A stretch of 51,697 bases of DNA, taken from an uncultured Acholeplasmatales bacterium (GTDB taxonomy: Bacteria > Bacillota_I > Bacilli_A > Acholeplasmatales > Anaeroplasmataceae). Numbering within the stretch: the first letter of the stretch is position 1; every line of letters begins with the position of its first letter. Below the pieces are notes generated by a model, which saw only the letters and a program-made list of their open reading frames with translations, was not told the DNA's origin and did not search any database. The position numbers and the translations under genes are program-made. The stretch lies in NCBI GenBank assembly GCA_944323055.1, contig CALUQZ010000010.1, positions 1 through 51,697 of the forward strand, read 5' to 3'. Positions 25,426 through 33,171 of the stretch are shown piece after piece.

Positions 25426-26019
25426 ATGAATTGGGAACATGAAATTAAAAGTATAAAATGTCCTTGTGGTGAAGGTACAATCGAAAAAGATACTAAAAGT
25501 GATGATTGGGGTAGATACGAAGAAAGTGAGCCTTACATAAAATGTCCAAAGTGTAATGACAAATATAAGTTGATTACAATTTCTTATAGTTCACCATTTA
25601 GTTGGAAGGGTGGAAATACTGCTCATTTTTTGGTTGATAAAAATATTGATTTACCAGTTAAATATAATAATAAATATCCAAGAATAGATAAGTATGAATT
25701 GCAAAAGACGGATTTTTCGCATTATTTAATAGTAGAATATAGATTACCTGATTTAATATTTTGTCAAAACGAACTGAATCAAAAAACAAGTGTAGCATCT
25801 TTAAAAGGTCTAGCATCAAAAATTGCTAAGGATAGAAAAAAATATGTTGGAAGTGCAAAGATTAATGATATTAGAAGTGATGTTACTATAGCAGTTGAAG
25901 AATATAATCAGTTTATTGTAAATAGAGAACAATTGGATGAGCAAGAAAAACTTGATAAAAAAGCAAGAGAAGAATGGGAAGATAAAGTAAGAAAGAATGC
26001 TATTTTGCTAGATATCTAG
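25426..26019 (+). CDS. Zinc-ribbon protein of unknown function
   Basis: This 197-aa protein has two cysteine pairs, C12-x-C14 and C40-x2-C43 (CPKC), that should bind one zinc ion as an N-terminal ribbon. A middle region of about 100 residues has no recognised fold. The C-terminal third is charged and probably helical or coiled-coil, ending in KAREEWEDKVRKN. Such ribbons often bind nucleic acids or partner proteins. It starts 8 nt after the HEPN-like gene and 13 nt before the nuclease-like gene, so it almost certainly belongs to the same module. Function is unknown. Confidence 0.65.
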   Translation: MNWEHEIKSIKCPCGEGTIEKDTKSDDWGRYEESEPYIKCPKCNDKYKLITISYSSPFSWKGGNTAHFLVDKNIDLPVKYNNKYPRIDKYELQKTDFSHYLIVEYRLPDLIFCQNELNQKTSVASLKGLASKIAKDRKKYVGSAKINDIRSDVTIAVEEYNQFIVNREQLDEQEKLDKKAREEWEDKVRKNAILLDI

Positions 26020-26032
26020 AAAGGAGAATCGA

Positions 26033-27559
26033 ATGATAATTAATTCTAAAAATATATTAGAAGATATAAATAATAAGATTCGAAATAGAGAGATATTTAA
26101 ATTAAATAGAGCATTTTTGGTAAAGTCACTTGTTATTGCATCTACAAAAGTTCAATATATGTCATTTATTTATTCACAAAATATGAATATGGTTGACCAA
26201 GTAATCGAACAATTTAGAACAATTTTGAAGTTCATATTTTCGGTTGATAATGAAAATGGAATGATTCCAAATAGTGATGAAGAAACAATAATAGAATTTT
26301 CAAAAATGATTTTAGAATTTGTTTATAATTATACTCCGATTAGAAATTATCTAGATCAATGTATTATTGGAACAAGAGAAATTCAGTTTGATGAAGATAA
26401 TAAAATATACTTTGAAGAAAAATACGATGCTTATTCAAATTATGCGAGAATGCTAGATCAAGTAAAAGAATATCCAAATGAAGAACTTAAACACAATATT
26501 TTAAATAGTGTCGGAAGTTATTTATCAGCTAATAAATTTAAACCAAGATTATTTAAAGATAGATTTTTTAATGGGTTAATGAAAGATTACAAAGAAATTT
26601 GTTGGTTAGATTCTGAGATAAAGTTTGACCATGATTTTGGTGATTTTACTTATGAAGAATTGATTTCATTTTGTGCTGCTCTAAAATTGATGGCAGATTA
26701 TTATTCATTTATGCAAACGAAACAATATTGTCCTACAATCGAATATGAATCTTTAGTATATGGAATTTCAAAACTAAGTAATTTATCAAAAGATAAGGTT
26801 AGATCTTTTCTAAAGTACCAAACGTATGATTATGAATACCAAAAAGATAAACTTACTTTAATACAAGCGTTAATCAGATGTGCTAATAACTACTATTTCT
26901 ATCCAACAACTTTATCAATTGGAATGTTACCCGTAAAGATGTATAGGTTAATTGTTGATTATGATAAAGAAAAATATAAAAAGGATATTTCAGTTATAGC
27001 TAATCAAAAGGAGAGACAAATGACTGAAGAGATAGTTGAACAATTTAATAAATATGATTTAAATATTGTGTTAAATCATAAAATTAAGGAAGAAAATAGA
27101 GATTTAGCAGAATATGACATGTTGGTGTTTGATAATAAAACTAATAATTTATATATTTGTGAATTCAAATGGTATTTTATTGGAGATGGTGAGAAAGAAC
27201 ATAAGAAAATTGATGATAAAATTGAAGATGCGATTAAACATAGAAAAGACAAGGATAAGTACATTTTAGATAATCCACAGGGTATAAGCGATGAATTATT
27301 TGGTGGTAAAAAGATAAATAAGATGTATGAGATTTTAATTTCACAAAATTTTAGTGGAAGCACTAAACATGATATGTCAGTTATTGATTTTGAAACACTT
27401 AAATGTAGTGTTGAAAAACACGAGACTTTTGAAGAACTGATGAACTATTTTTTGACTGATAAATTTAGAGAATCAATTCAGGTGGAAAATGTGATTAGAG
27501 ACTATGTAATTGAAGGATGTAAGTTTAGGTTTTATTGTATGGTTATGAAACAAGATTAA
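26033..27559 (+). CDS. Large protein with C-terminal PD-(D/E)XK nuclease-like domain
   Basis: This 508-aa protein is probably the effector of the operon. Residues 1 to about 330 are helical and not recognised. The C-terminal part has D362 (EYDMLVFD) followed by E377-F-K379 (YICEFKW), the spacing and hydrophobic context of a PD-(D/E)XK restriction-type nuclease core. A following lysine-rich helix (ending in AIKHRKDKDKY) fits the fold. It could cut DNA or RNA after activation by the KAP NTPase. AAGGAG at 26021-26026 gives a strong ribosome binding site. It is the last gene of the operon; decayed genes and a transposon remnant follow. Confidence 0.68.
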   Translation: MIINSKNILEDINNKIRNREIFKLNRAFLVKSLVIASTKVQYMSFIYSQNMNMVDQVIEQFRTILKFIFSVDNENGMIPNSDEETIIEFSKMILEFVYNYTPIRNYLDQCIIGTREIQFDEDNKIYFEEKYDAYSNYARMLDQVKEYPNEELKHNILNSVGSYLSANKFKPRLFKDRFFNGLMKDYKEICWLDSEIKFDHDFGDFTYEELISFCAALKLMADYYSFMQTKQYCPTIEYESLVYGISKLSNLSKDKVRSFLKYQTYDYEYQKDKLTLIQALIRCANNYYFYPTTLSIGMLPVKMYRLIVDYDKEKYKKDISVIANQKERQMTEEIVEQFNKYDLNIVLNHKIKEENRDLAEYDMLVFDNKTNNLYICEFKWYFIGDGEKEHKKIDDKIEDAIKHRKDKDKYILDNPQGISDELFGGKKINKMYEILISQNFSGSTKHDMSVIDFETLKCSVEKHETFEELMNYFLTDKFRESIQVENVIRDYVIEGCKFRFYCMVMKQD

Positions 27560-27578
27560 TTGTTATAGGATGAAGATT

Positions 27579-27809
27579 ATGAAAAAACAGTTAAAAAACC
27601 TTGTTAAATTATACGAAGGGAAAGATTATTTATATCTAACCAAATAAGAGAATTATCTGAAAAAAATTAAAATCATCAAAAAAATTAAAAAAATCGAATA
27701 TGTTTTTGTTGTAGATAATCCAGGTAAAAAAGAAGTATTAGATAAAAATAACATCATTTATCTAAATCCAAAGTGGCAAGCAGGAAAAAACTTAAAGAAA
27801 TTGACATAA
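27579..27809 (+). pseudogene. Broken fragment of a possible second UDG-like gene
   Basis: From ATG 27579, the frame reads MKKQLKNLVKLYEGKDYLYL, meets TAA at 27645-27647 and continues in frame through IEYVFVVDNPGKKEVL to a second stop at 27807-27809. The FVVDNPGKKE segment resembles motif A of UDG-type proteins, but the fragment is short, so this is tentative. AGGA upstream is a usable ribosome binding site. Similarity ends where a helix-turn-helix transposase fragment begins. Confidence 0.4.
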
Positions 27810-27820
27810 AAGAACATGTT

Positions 27821-28303
27821 ATGAACAATAAACCAGTTAGAGTATTAGTTAAAGAATATAATATTAGTAAATCTACTATATATAAATGGTTAAAAGAAAA
27901 TAATAGTGTAGCTTTTTCTAGTTATGTAGATGTTTTATAAAATTATCAAGCATATCTTAACGAAAAACAAGCAGGAGCTTTATTAATTATAGATAATAAC
28001 TATCAAATCAAATTAAATTTAATTTAAATAATTTAAGTTTCGTATTGGAGACAATTGATGATGTTAAGAATAGAAGACACTCCTAAAGTCAATTTATTTA
28101 ATGGCATTACCGACTTTAGATTAGGAATAAACGTTCTTTGTTTAAAAATATATATAGCTTATGGATAAGCTGATCGAGAAAATATATTATTTGTCTTTTG
28201 TTCTAAATTAAAGAAACAAATTAAGATATTAGCACTAACAAGCGACAGGGCAAGGATTGAAAACGAGATAACAAAGCTAGATAGTATTGCAGTAAACCTC
28301 TGA
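27821..28303 (+). mobile_element. Decayed IS66-type insertion sequence remnant
   Basis: The frame from ATG 27821 to 27940 encodes a transposase-type helix-turn-helix (LVKEYNISKSTIYKWLKEN). From ATG 28058, MMLRIEDTPKVNLFNGITDF followed by RLGIN and, beyond an in-frame TAA, NILFVFCSKLKKQIKIL matches the IS66 Orf2 (TnpB) pattern and ends at 28301-28303. No full TnpC follows. Terminal repeats were not found. The HTH part could instead come from an IS3-type OrfA. The rest of the gap to 28481 shows nothing I can name. Confidence 0.6.
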
Positions 28304-28481
28304 TGCCAGAAAAGAAAAATTGGTGTTAAATTAAAAAAATGAAAATTTCAAGAGTGGAAAATGATTGCAAAACATTGATTTTATAGAGTTTTTAAGAAAA
28401 ACAAAAAAATATTAGCACTCATGTCTAGTCAAAACTTTTAGGTAAAAACAGCCTTATATAGATATCATTAATCAAAAAAAG

Positions 28482-28510
28482 TTGACAATTTTTTTGTTTA
28501 AGTATAAAAT
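28482..28510 (+). promoter_or_regulatory. Promoter of the secreted-protein/ABC gene pair
   Basis: TTGACA (28482-28487), a 17-nt spacer and TAAAAT (28505-28510) are followed by a G-rich ribosome binding site (GGGGGG) and the ATG at 28546. Confidence 0.78.
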
Positions 28511-28545
28511 ATTATTACAAAAACAATTGATTTAGGGGGGATATA

Positions 28546-29415
28546 ATGAATAAAATTAAATTGTTATTTGTAACTTTATTATTAGGTACTATTTTACTCC
28601 TTTCTTTTAATGTTAAAGCAAGCAGTAATGAAGTGTGGAAAATAATAGGTTTACAAACGCGCATTTACGAAAAAGATGGTAAGTATGGCTCATTAGAGTT
28701 GCAAGTTACTAACTATAAGTTAAATGACTCTTATAATCAAGATTCAACTTATGATTATTTTGCTGTTAAAGCAGTGGCATACTTAAACCTTTTTGAACAA
28801 TATAGAAAAGAAGTTGATAAATTCTTTGGCGGTATTAAGTATCTATGGCTTAATGCAGGAATTGAATTTAAATGTTATATTGATGGTTATGATGAAGGAA
28901 ATCTAGAATTGGTATCATATTCACCGTCTACGCAATTTAATGATGTTACATATAATACTTCTGTTGGTATTAATCTAGGCTTTTCAGGTAGGGATTTACA
29001 AGCTGGAATTAATGCAGCATTTGGTGAGAGCTATACGACAGACTTTAAAAAACTTATTAATAATTCTAGTATGACCGATGAAATTGTTGATATTAATTTT
29101 ATTTATGAAGGATTTTATATTCATGATATACCAAATTATCAATATCTAATTAGTGCATTAGTTTCAGGTGTAGGTACAATATTACTGGGTTTAGAAGATG
29201 GTGCGGTAAGACATATTGATGATTCATATCAAACATTTCAACAAGAAGTTAGTGATTCAGTCGTATTTGTATATAGAAGACCCAAATCAGTTACAGGTGG
29301 CTTCCCTTTAAATGTTTTTTGTTATGGAAGACAATTATATATAGATTACGATTGGAAAAACTCACATGATTTTGATGAAATTATGCTTTCAACAGGTATG
29401 ATGACTATAGCCTAG
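28546..29415 (+). CDS. Secreted protein of unknown function
   Basis: I do not recognise this 289-aa protein. It has a classic Sec signal peptide: NKIK at the start, a hydrophobic core LLFVTLLLGTILLLSF, and a cleavage site after the VKA of FNVKAS. No lipobox cysteine and no LPXTG-type anchor are visible, so it should be released or loosely bound. The mature part is rich in aromatic and acidic residues. One moderately hydrophobic stretch (YLISALVSGVGTILLGL) lies near residue 200. The gene for a fused ABC transporter starts 21 nt downstream, so export of, response to, or immunity against this protein is possible but unproven. Confidence 0.7.
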   Translation: MNKIKLLFVTLLLGTILLLSFNVKASSNEVWKIIGLQTRIYEKDGKYGSLELQVTNYKLNDSYNQDSTYDYFAVKAVAYLNLFEQYRKEVDKFFGGIKYLWLNAGIEFKCYIDGYDEGNLELVSYSPSTQFNDVTYNTSVGINLGFSGRDLQAGINAAFGESYTTDFKKLINNSSMTDEIVDINFIYEGFYIHDIPNYQYLISALVSGVGTILLGLEDGAVRHIDDSYQTFQQEVSDSVVFVYRRPKSVTGGFPLNVFCYGRQLYIDYDWKNSHDFDEIMLSTGMMTIA

Positions 29416-29436
29416 TAGTAATGGATTGGTGATATA

Positions 29437-31497
29437 GTGCTAGAACTAGTAAATGTTTCTAAATATTATGGTAAGCAAAAAGTATTAGATAATATTTCTT
29501 TAAAATTACCTAGTAAAGGTCTATTTTTAATAAAAGGTAAAAGTGGAGTTGGTAAAACAACTCTCTTTAATCTATTAAGTAATCTTGATACTCCAACAAC
29601 AGGTGAAATTTATTATAATGGTAAAGCTTACACTAAAATGAATGATAAAGATGTAGCTAATTTAAGAAGAGAAATAGGTTTTGTCTTTCAAGATAGTACA
29701 TTAATTAATCACTTAACTATTAAAGATAATTTAGAATTAGTTAAATTAATAGCTAAAACAAACATAGATATTTCAGCTATTTTAAAACAATTAGATATAG
29801 AAAATACTATAAATAAATATCCTAATGTTTTATCTGGTGGAGAAAAACAAAGAGTAAGTATTGCGATATCTTTAATAAAAGATGCCAAAATCATTTTAGC
29901 AGATGAGGTAACTAGTAATTTAGATAAAGATACAAAAGAAGAAGTCTTTAATATACTAAAAGATATAGCTAAAGATAGGCTAGTTTTAATAGTTAGTCAT
30001 GATGAATATTTAATTAATAATATAGATAACAATATTCTATTAACTGATTTATTTAATAAAAATACCGATTTAACAAACAATGATATTAATAACAATATTT
30101 CTTATAATAAAGCCAAAAATAATCCATTTAGCTATTTGAAATATGAATTTAAATTAATTAAAAAATCTAAAATATTATATTCGTTTAACGCTTTAATTTT
30201 ACTTATCATATCTTTTATTTCATTAATAATATTTTCTTTAGCCTTTACAACTAAAGGTAGTGTTATTTATGATATTAATAACTATTATAATTTAGATACA
30301 ATTATAGTTTATGATAAACTATATAGTCGAAATGAAAATAGTGTTAATAATAGTATAGATATCAATTATTATATTAATCTTTATCCTAATACTAAAATAA
30401 ATAAAGTTTATTATACTTGTTTAGATCAACATAATGTTTATGTTGGTATCATCATAGATGACAGTTTAGCTGATTTTGAAGTTAATGTTGATGAAGGATT
30501 TTTAGATGTTTATGATGCAACTATTAATAATAATATAATCTCTATATTAGGTATTGATTTTAAAGTTAAAGATATTAAAAAAAGAACTAATGTCGATAAT
30601 TATAATTTTTCTTTAGCTTATAACCATGCTATTTATATGAATACTACATCTTTTAATAAATTAAATGATATTGAAGTATTACATGATTATTATGGTGCTT
30701 ATTACATCAATCAAAAAGATAGAACAGATTTAGATAATTTTGCTATAGGAACAGGCATCTATTATGATGATAGTTTAAAAGATAATGAAATAATTATTCA
30801 TGAAAAAATGGCAACAGAAGGAACAACACTTAATTCTAATATAATACATAAAGGTATAGAATATAAAGTAGTAGGTTTTACTTCTGGTGATGAAGTTTTA
30901 TTTAGTCATAATAGATTTAATGAATTAATAAATAAATATTCTTATACACCTATAAATATGTTAAGGTATTTTGGTTTAGAGTTTAGTATTAATAAAGAAA
31001 TGTTATCTATTTTTAATGAAAATTATGAGTATGATACTATAATATCTACTCAAATTGGTAATATTGAAGATTTTTATGATATTACAATTAATAATATTTT
31101 ATCTATAATATATCCGTTAGTTATAGTTATCTTAGTTATTTTCTTAATGTTTGTCTTTTATAATTTTTATAAACACTTTAAAAAAGATATGGGCTATGTC
31201 TTATCTTTAGGAGCTAGTAAATTTGTTTTAGTTTCATTATATTTTACACCTATCTTATTAGCTATAATTATTATGTCTTTACTAAGTTTAATATTAGTAT
31301 TACCTATCTTAAATCCATTTAATAATGTTTTATTAAATTTATTAAATATAGAAGCAACTATTAATATTTTACATATTAATATTTTAGCTATAATTACTAC
31401 ATTAGGTATTTTACTTGCTTGTTATTTAATAGCTGTTACTATAATATATTTGTTATTTAAAAGACAAAAGACAATTAATATTATTTATGATAGATAG
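29437..31497 (+). CDS. Fused ABC ATPase / FtsX-type permease (MacB-like)
   Basis: This 686-aa protein starts with a LolD/MacB-type ATPase. Walker A is GKSGVGKTT (34-42), the Q-loop FVFQDS is near 83-88, the signature is LSGGE (132-136), Walker B ends in LADEVTSNLD (154-163), and the switch histidine is in VSHDE. A first membrane helix lies near 247-270, a long extracellular domain near 275-550, and three more helices in the last 140 residues, as in FtsX-like permeases. Such mechanotransmission transporters act on peptides, lipoproteins or antibiotics rather than moving small solutes. The GTG start has GGTGAT at 29428-29433. It is co-transcribed with the secreted protein gene. Confidence 0.88.
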   Translation: MLELVNVSKYYGKQKVLDNISLKLPSKGLFLIKGKSGVGKTTLFNLLSNLDTPTTGEIYYNGKAYTKMNDKDVANLRREIGFVFQDSTLINHLTIKDNLELVKLIAKTNIDISAILKQLDIENTINKYPNVLSGGEKQRVSIAISLIKDAKIILADEVTSNLDKDTKEEVFNILKDIAKDRLVLIVSHDEYLINNIDNNILLTDLFNKNTDLTNNDINNNISYNKAKNNPFSYLKYEFKLIKKSKILYSFNALILLIISFISLIIFSLAFTTKGSVIYDINNYYNLDTIIVYDKLYSRNENSVNNSIDINYYINLYPNTKINKVYYTCLDQHNVYVGIIIDDSLADFEVNVDEGFLDVYDATINNNIISILGIDFKVKDIKKRTNVDNYNFSLAYNHAIYMNTTSFNKLNDIEVLHDYYGAYYINQKDRTDLDNFAIGTGIYYDDSLKDNEIIIHEKMATEGTTLNSNIIHKGIEYKVVGFTSGDEVLFSHNRFNELINKYSYTPINMLRYFGLEFSINKEMLSIFNENYEYDTIISTQIGNIEDFYDITINNILSIIYPLVIVILVIFLMFVFYNFYKHFKKDMGYVLSLGASKFVLVSLYFTPILLAIIIMSLLSLILVLPILNPFNNVLLNLLNIEATINILHINILAIITTLGILLACYLIAVTIIYLLFKRQKTINIIYDR

Positions 31498-31547
31498 GTT
31501 AGAGAACTAGTTAAGTGCTAGTTCTTTTTTTTTACTAAATTATTAGT
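31450..31547 (+). repeat. Direct repeat, left copy (ABC gene 3' end plus terminator)
   Basis: These 98 bp, covering the last codons of the ABC gene and its terminator, recur at 32844-32939 almost exactly; the main difference is the T-run length (9 versus 7). A more diverged match continues upstream of the right copy (32815 onwards against about 31389 onwards), with a roughly 30-nt deletion. The two copies bracket the ATPase gene at 31633-32769. Confidence 0.92.
31503..31533 (+). terminator. Intrinsic terminator after the ABC gene
   Basis: AGAACTAG (31503-31510) and CTAGTTCT (31518-31525) form a perfect 8-bp stem with a 7-nt loop, followed by a run of nine T. It lies within 10 nt of the stop codon. 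Confidence 0.9.
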
Positions 31548-31562
31548 TTATAAAACTGTTTA

Positions 31563-31619
31563 TTTACTAAGAGATAAATTAATGGTATAATTGCATTAGT
31601 TCAAAAACCCTGAACTAAT
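31563..31619 (+). promoter_or_regulatory. Extended -10 promoter and leader hairpin of the solitary ATPase gene
   Basis: TTTACT (31563-31568), a 17-nt spacer and TGGTATAAT (31583-31591) form a good promoter. Directly at the expected start, ATTAGTTCA (31595-31603) and TGAACTAAT (31611-31619) form a perfect 9-bp inverted repeat with a 7-nt loop. This could be an operator or a leader hairpin. AGGTGGTG precedes the ATG at 31633. Confidence 0.65.
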
Positions 31620-31632
31620 AGGTGGTGTAGTT

Positions 31633-32769
31633 ATGATTTTAATGAATTTAGAATTAGAAAATATAATGTGTTTTAATGATTTTAAAATAAACTTATCATA
31701 TCCTAAAAAAATAGTAAATTCAGCTTTAGATTTTGAATATCTAAAAGATTTTCCTAATTTTAGATATAGAAAGATAAATATAATATATGGAGCCAATGCT
31801 ACAGGTAAAACTTCTATAGCTAAAGCTCTTTTATATATTGTTAATTTTATATCTAATAAAAATATTAATAATATTAATGAATTAAAAGGTAATTCTTGCC
31901 AGTCATATTTTTTAATTGATTTTTTAGTTCAATCTAATCTATATAGGGTTGAGTGCTTAATAGAAAATAATACTTATACAATTAATATGCAAAAACATAG
32001 ATTGCTTAAATCTGATACTTATGAAAAAGCTATTAGTGATTTTACAAAGAAAAAATTTGTTGAAGCTAAAAATAACATTGAAATTTTAGATGAGTTTTCT
32101 AATAAAATTGGTATTGGTTGGTTTTTCTCTTTTTCAAATGATTTGTTAATGCAAACATTTAAAGTTTATAGTGAAAGTGAAACAAAAAAATATCAGTTAA
32201 AAATATTAAAAAATATATTAACTTCATTAGATTCTAATATTAGAGATGTTAGACCACTGATTGATGTCAAAAATGAAGAAATTAAAGATGCATATGTGAT
32301 AGAATTGCGTTCTAATAAACTTATTATCTGCCAAAATGGGAAAATTATTGACAATAATATATTATCTTCAGGAACATTATCGGCTTTTAATTTTGCTGTT
32401 TGTTTAACATCTATGTTATTTAATTTTCATCAATTTTATTATTTAGATGAATTATTTAGTTATTTAAATACAGATGTAGAAAAATCAATTATCTCATTAA
32501 TTTCCCAATATGTTAATGATAAGGATGAACAGGTTTTTATAACTACTCATAATTTAGATATTTCTGAGATAAATCTTCCTAAACATTCTTTTTGGTTTTT
32601 AAGAAAAGAAGTTAATGAAGATGAACAAGCTGATATAAATATTATTTCAGCTAGTGATATCATAATAAAAAATAATGTTAATTTACGTAATGCTATTGAA
32701 AATGATGTTTTTAATGGGACCCCAAGATTAGAAAAAATAGATGAGTTAGAAAGTTTGTTGGAGAATTAG
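31633..32769 (+). CDS. Solitary AAA/ABC-type ATPase (OLD/RecF-like)
   Basis: This 378-aa protein has an SMC/OLD-type ATPase layout. LENIMCFNDF at the start and Walker A GANATGKTS (53-61) open it. A helical middle region follows, then a signature-like LSSGTLSAF, Walker B FYYLDELFSYL, and a switch histidine in FITTHN. No TOPRIM nuclease domain follows, unlike full OLD proteins. Similar ATPases act with a nuclease partner in defence systems such as Septu, or alone as abortive-infection proteins. Here no partner gene is adjacent. It has its own promoter with an inverted repeat and sits between direct repeats, so it looks like an inserted accessory gene. Confidence 0.72.
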   Translation: MILMNLELENIMCFNDFKINLSYPKKIVNSALDFEYLKDFPNFRYRKINIIYGANATGKTSIAKALLYIVNFISNKNINNINELKGNSCQSYFLIDFLVQSNLYRVECLIENNTYTINMQKHRLLKSDTYEKAISDFTKKKFVEAKNNIEILDEFSNKIGIGWFFSFSNDLLMQTFKVYSESETKKYQLKILKNILTSLDSNIRDVRPLIDVKNEEIKDAYVIELRSNKLIICQNGKIIDNNILSSGTLSAFNFAVCLTSMLFNFHQFYYLDELFSYLNTDVEKSIISLISQYVNDKDEQVFITTHNLDISEINLPKHSFWFLRKEVNEDEQADINIISASDIIIKNNVNLRNAIENDVFNGTPRLEKIDELESLLEN

Positions 32770-32843
32770 GAATATCAACAAGACAGTCATTTAATTAAGA
32801 TAAAAAGGACATAAATAATTACTACATTTAGTGTTTTATTTGC

Positions 32844-32939
32844 TTGTTATTTAAAAGACAAAAGACAATTAATATTATTTATGATAGATAGGTTAGAGAA
32901 CTAGTTAAGTGCTAGTTCTTTTTTTACTAAATTATTAGT
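32844..32939 (+). repeat. Direct repeat, right copy, with second terminator
   Basis: This repeats 31450-31547. It contains a non-functional end of the ABC gene and a copy of the terminator (stem 32897-32904 with 32912-32919, T-run 32919-32925). That terminator can now end transcription of the solitary ATPase gene and insulate the purine promoter. It shows that a second ABC-gene 3' end once stood here. Confidence 0.9.
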
Positions 32940-33009
32940 GATTATTTAAATTTTTAATAAAATAGAAAGCACTTTTTCATTTTTATATATAGGCTTTTTT
33001 TAAGTTTTA

Positions 33010-33018
33010 TGCTAGAAT
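33010..33018 (+). promoter_or_regulatory. Extended -10 promoter of the purine operon
   Basis: TGCTAGAAT (TG-N-TAGAAT) is an extended -10 element placed just before the riboswitch aptamer. The -35 region is poor, so the call rests on position and the TG motif. Confidence 0.55.
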
Positions 33019-33023
33019 ACTTA

Positions 33024-33096
33024 TGTCTTATATAATAGCTATGATATGGTTAGCAAGTCTCTACCCTAAAACCGTAAAATTTAGGACTATAAGACA
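33024..33096 (+). ncRNA. Purine riboswitch aptamer, guanine class
   Basis: The conserved core of the purine riboswitch is present. P1 is formed by 33024-33030 and 33090-33096. The J1-2 element TATAA is present, with ATATGG and GTCTCTACC around P2. CCTAAA and TTTAGG form P3, with CCGTAA in its loop. GGACTATAAG closes the junction. The specificity base in GACTAT is C rather than T, which marks the guanine/hypoxanthine class. The gene set downstream, de novo purine synthesis, fits repression by guanine or hypoxanthine. Confidence 0.95.
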
Positions 33097-33125
33097 AGAT
33101 ATACGAGAGTATATTTTTTTGTGTT

Positions 33126-33151
33126 GTAGAGACGACTTTTGTCGTCTTTTT
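33126..33151 (+). terminator. Riboswitch expression platform (antiterminator arm and terminator)
   Basis: AGACGAC (33130-33136) and GTCGTCT (33141-33147) form a terminator with a TTTT loop and T-run. GTAGAGAC (33126-33133) is perfectly complementary to GTCTCTAC (33057-33064) inside the aptamer and overlaps the left terminator arm. Without ligand the antiterminator forms. With ligand the aptamer holds 33057-33064 and the terminator folds, so this is an OFF switch. Confidence 0.92.
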
Positions 33152-33171
33152 CTATTTTAAGGAGCTTTATT

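Noticed and set aside
27076-27363. A 95-aa minus-strand frame inside the nuclease-like gene
   Set aside because: It is a shadow of the + strand gene, with no promoter or ribosome binding site.
28304-28481. A possible TnpC remnant
   Set aside because: No frame of useful length or recognisable transposase motif is visible; it is left as unassigned DNA.
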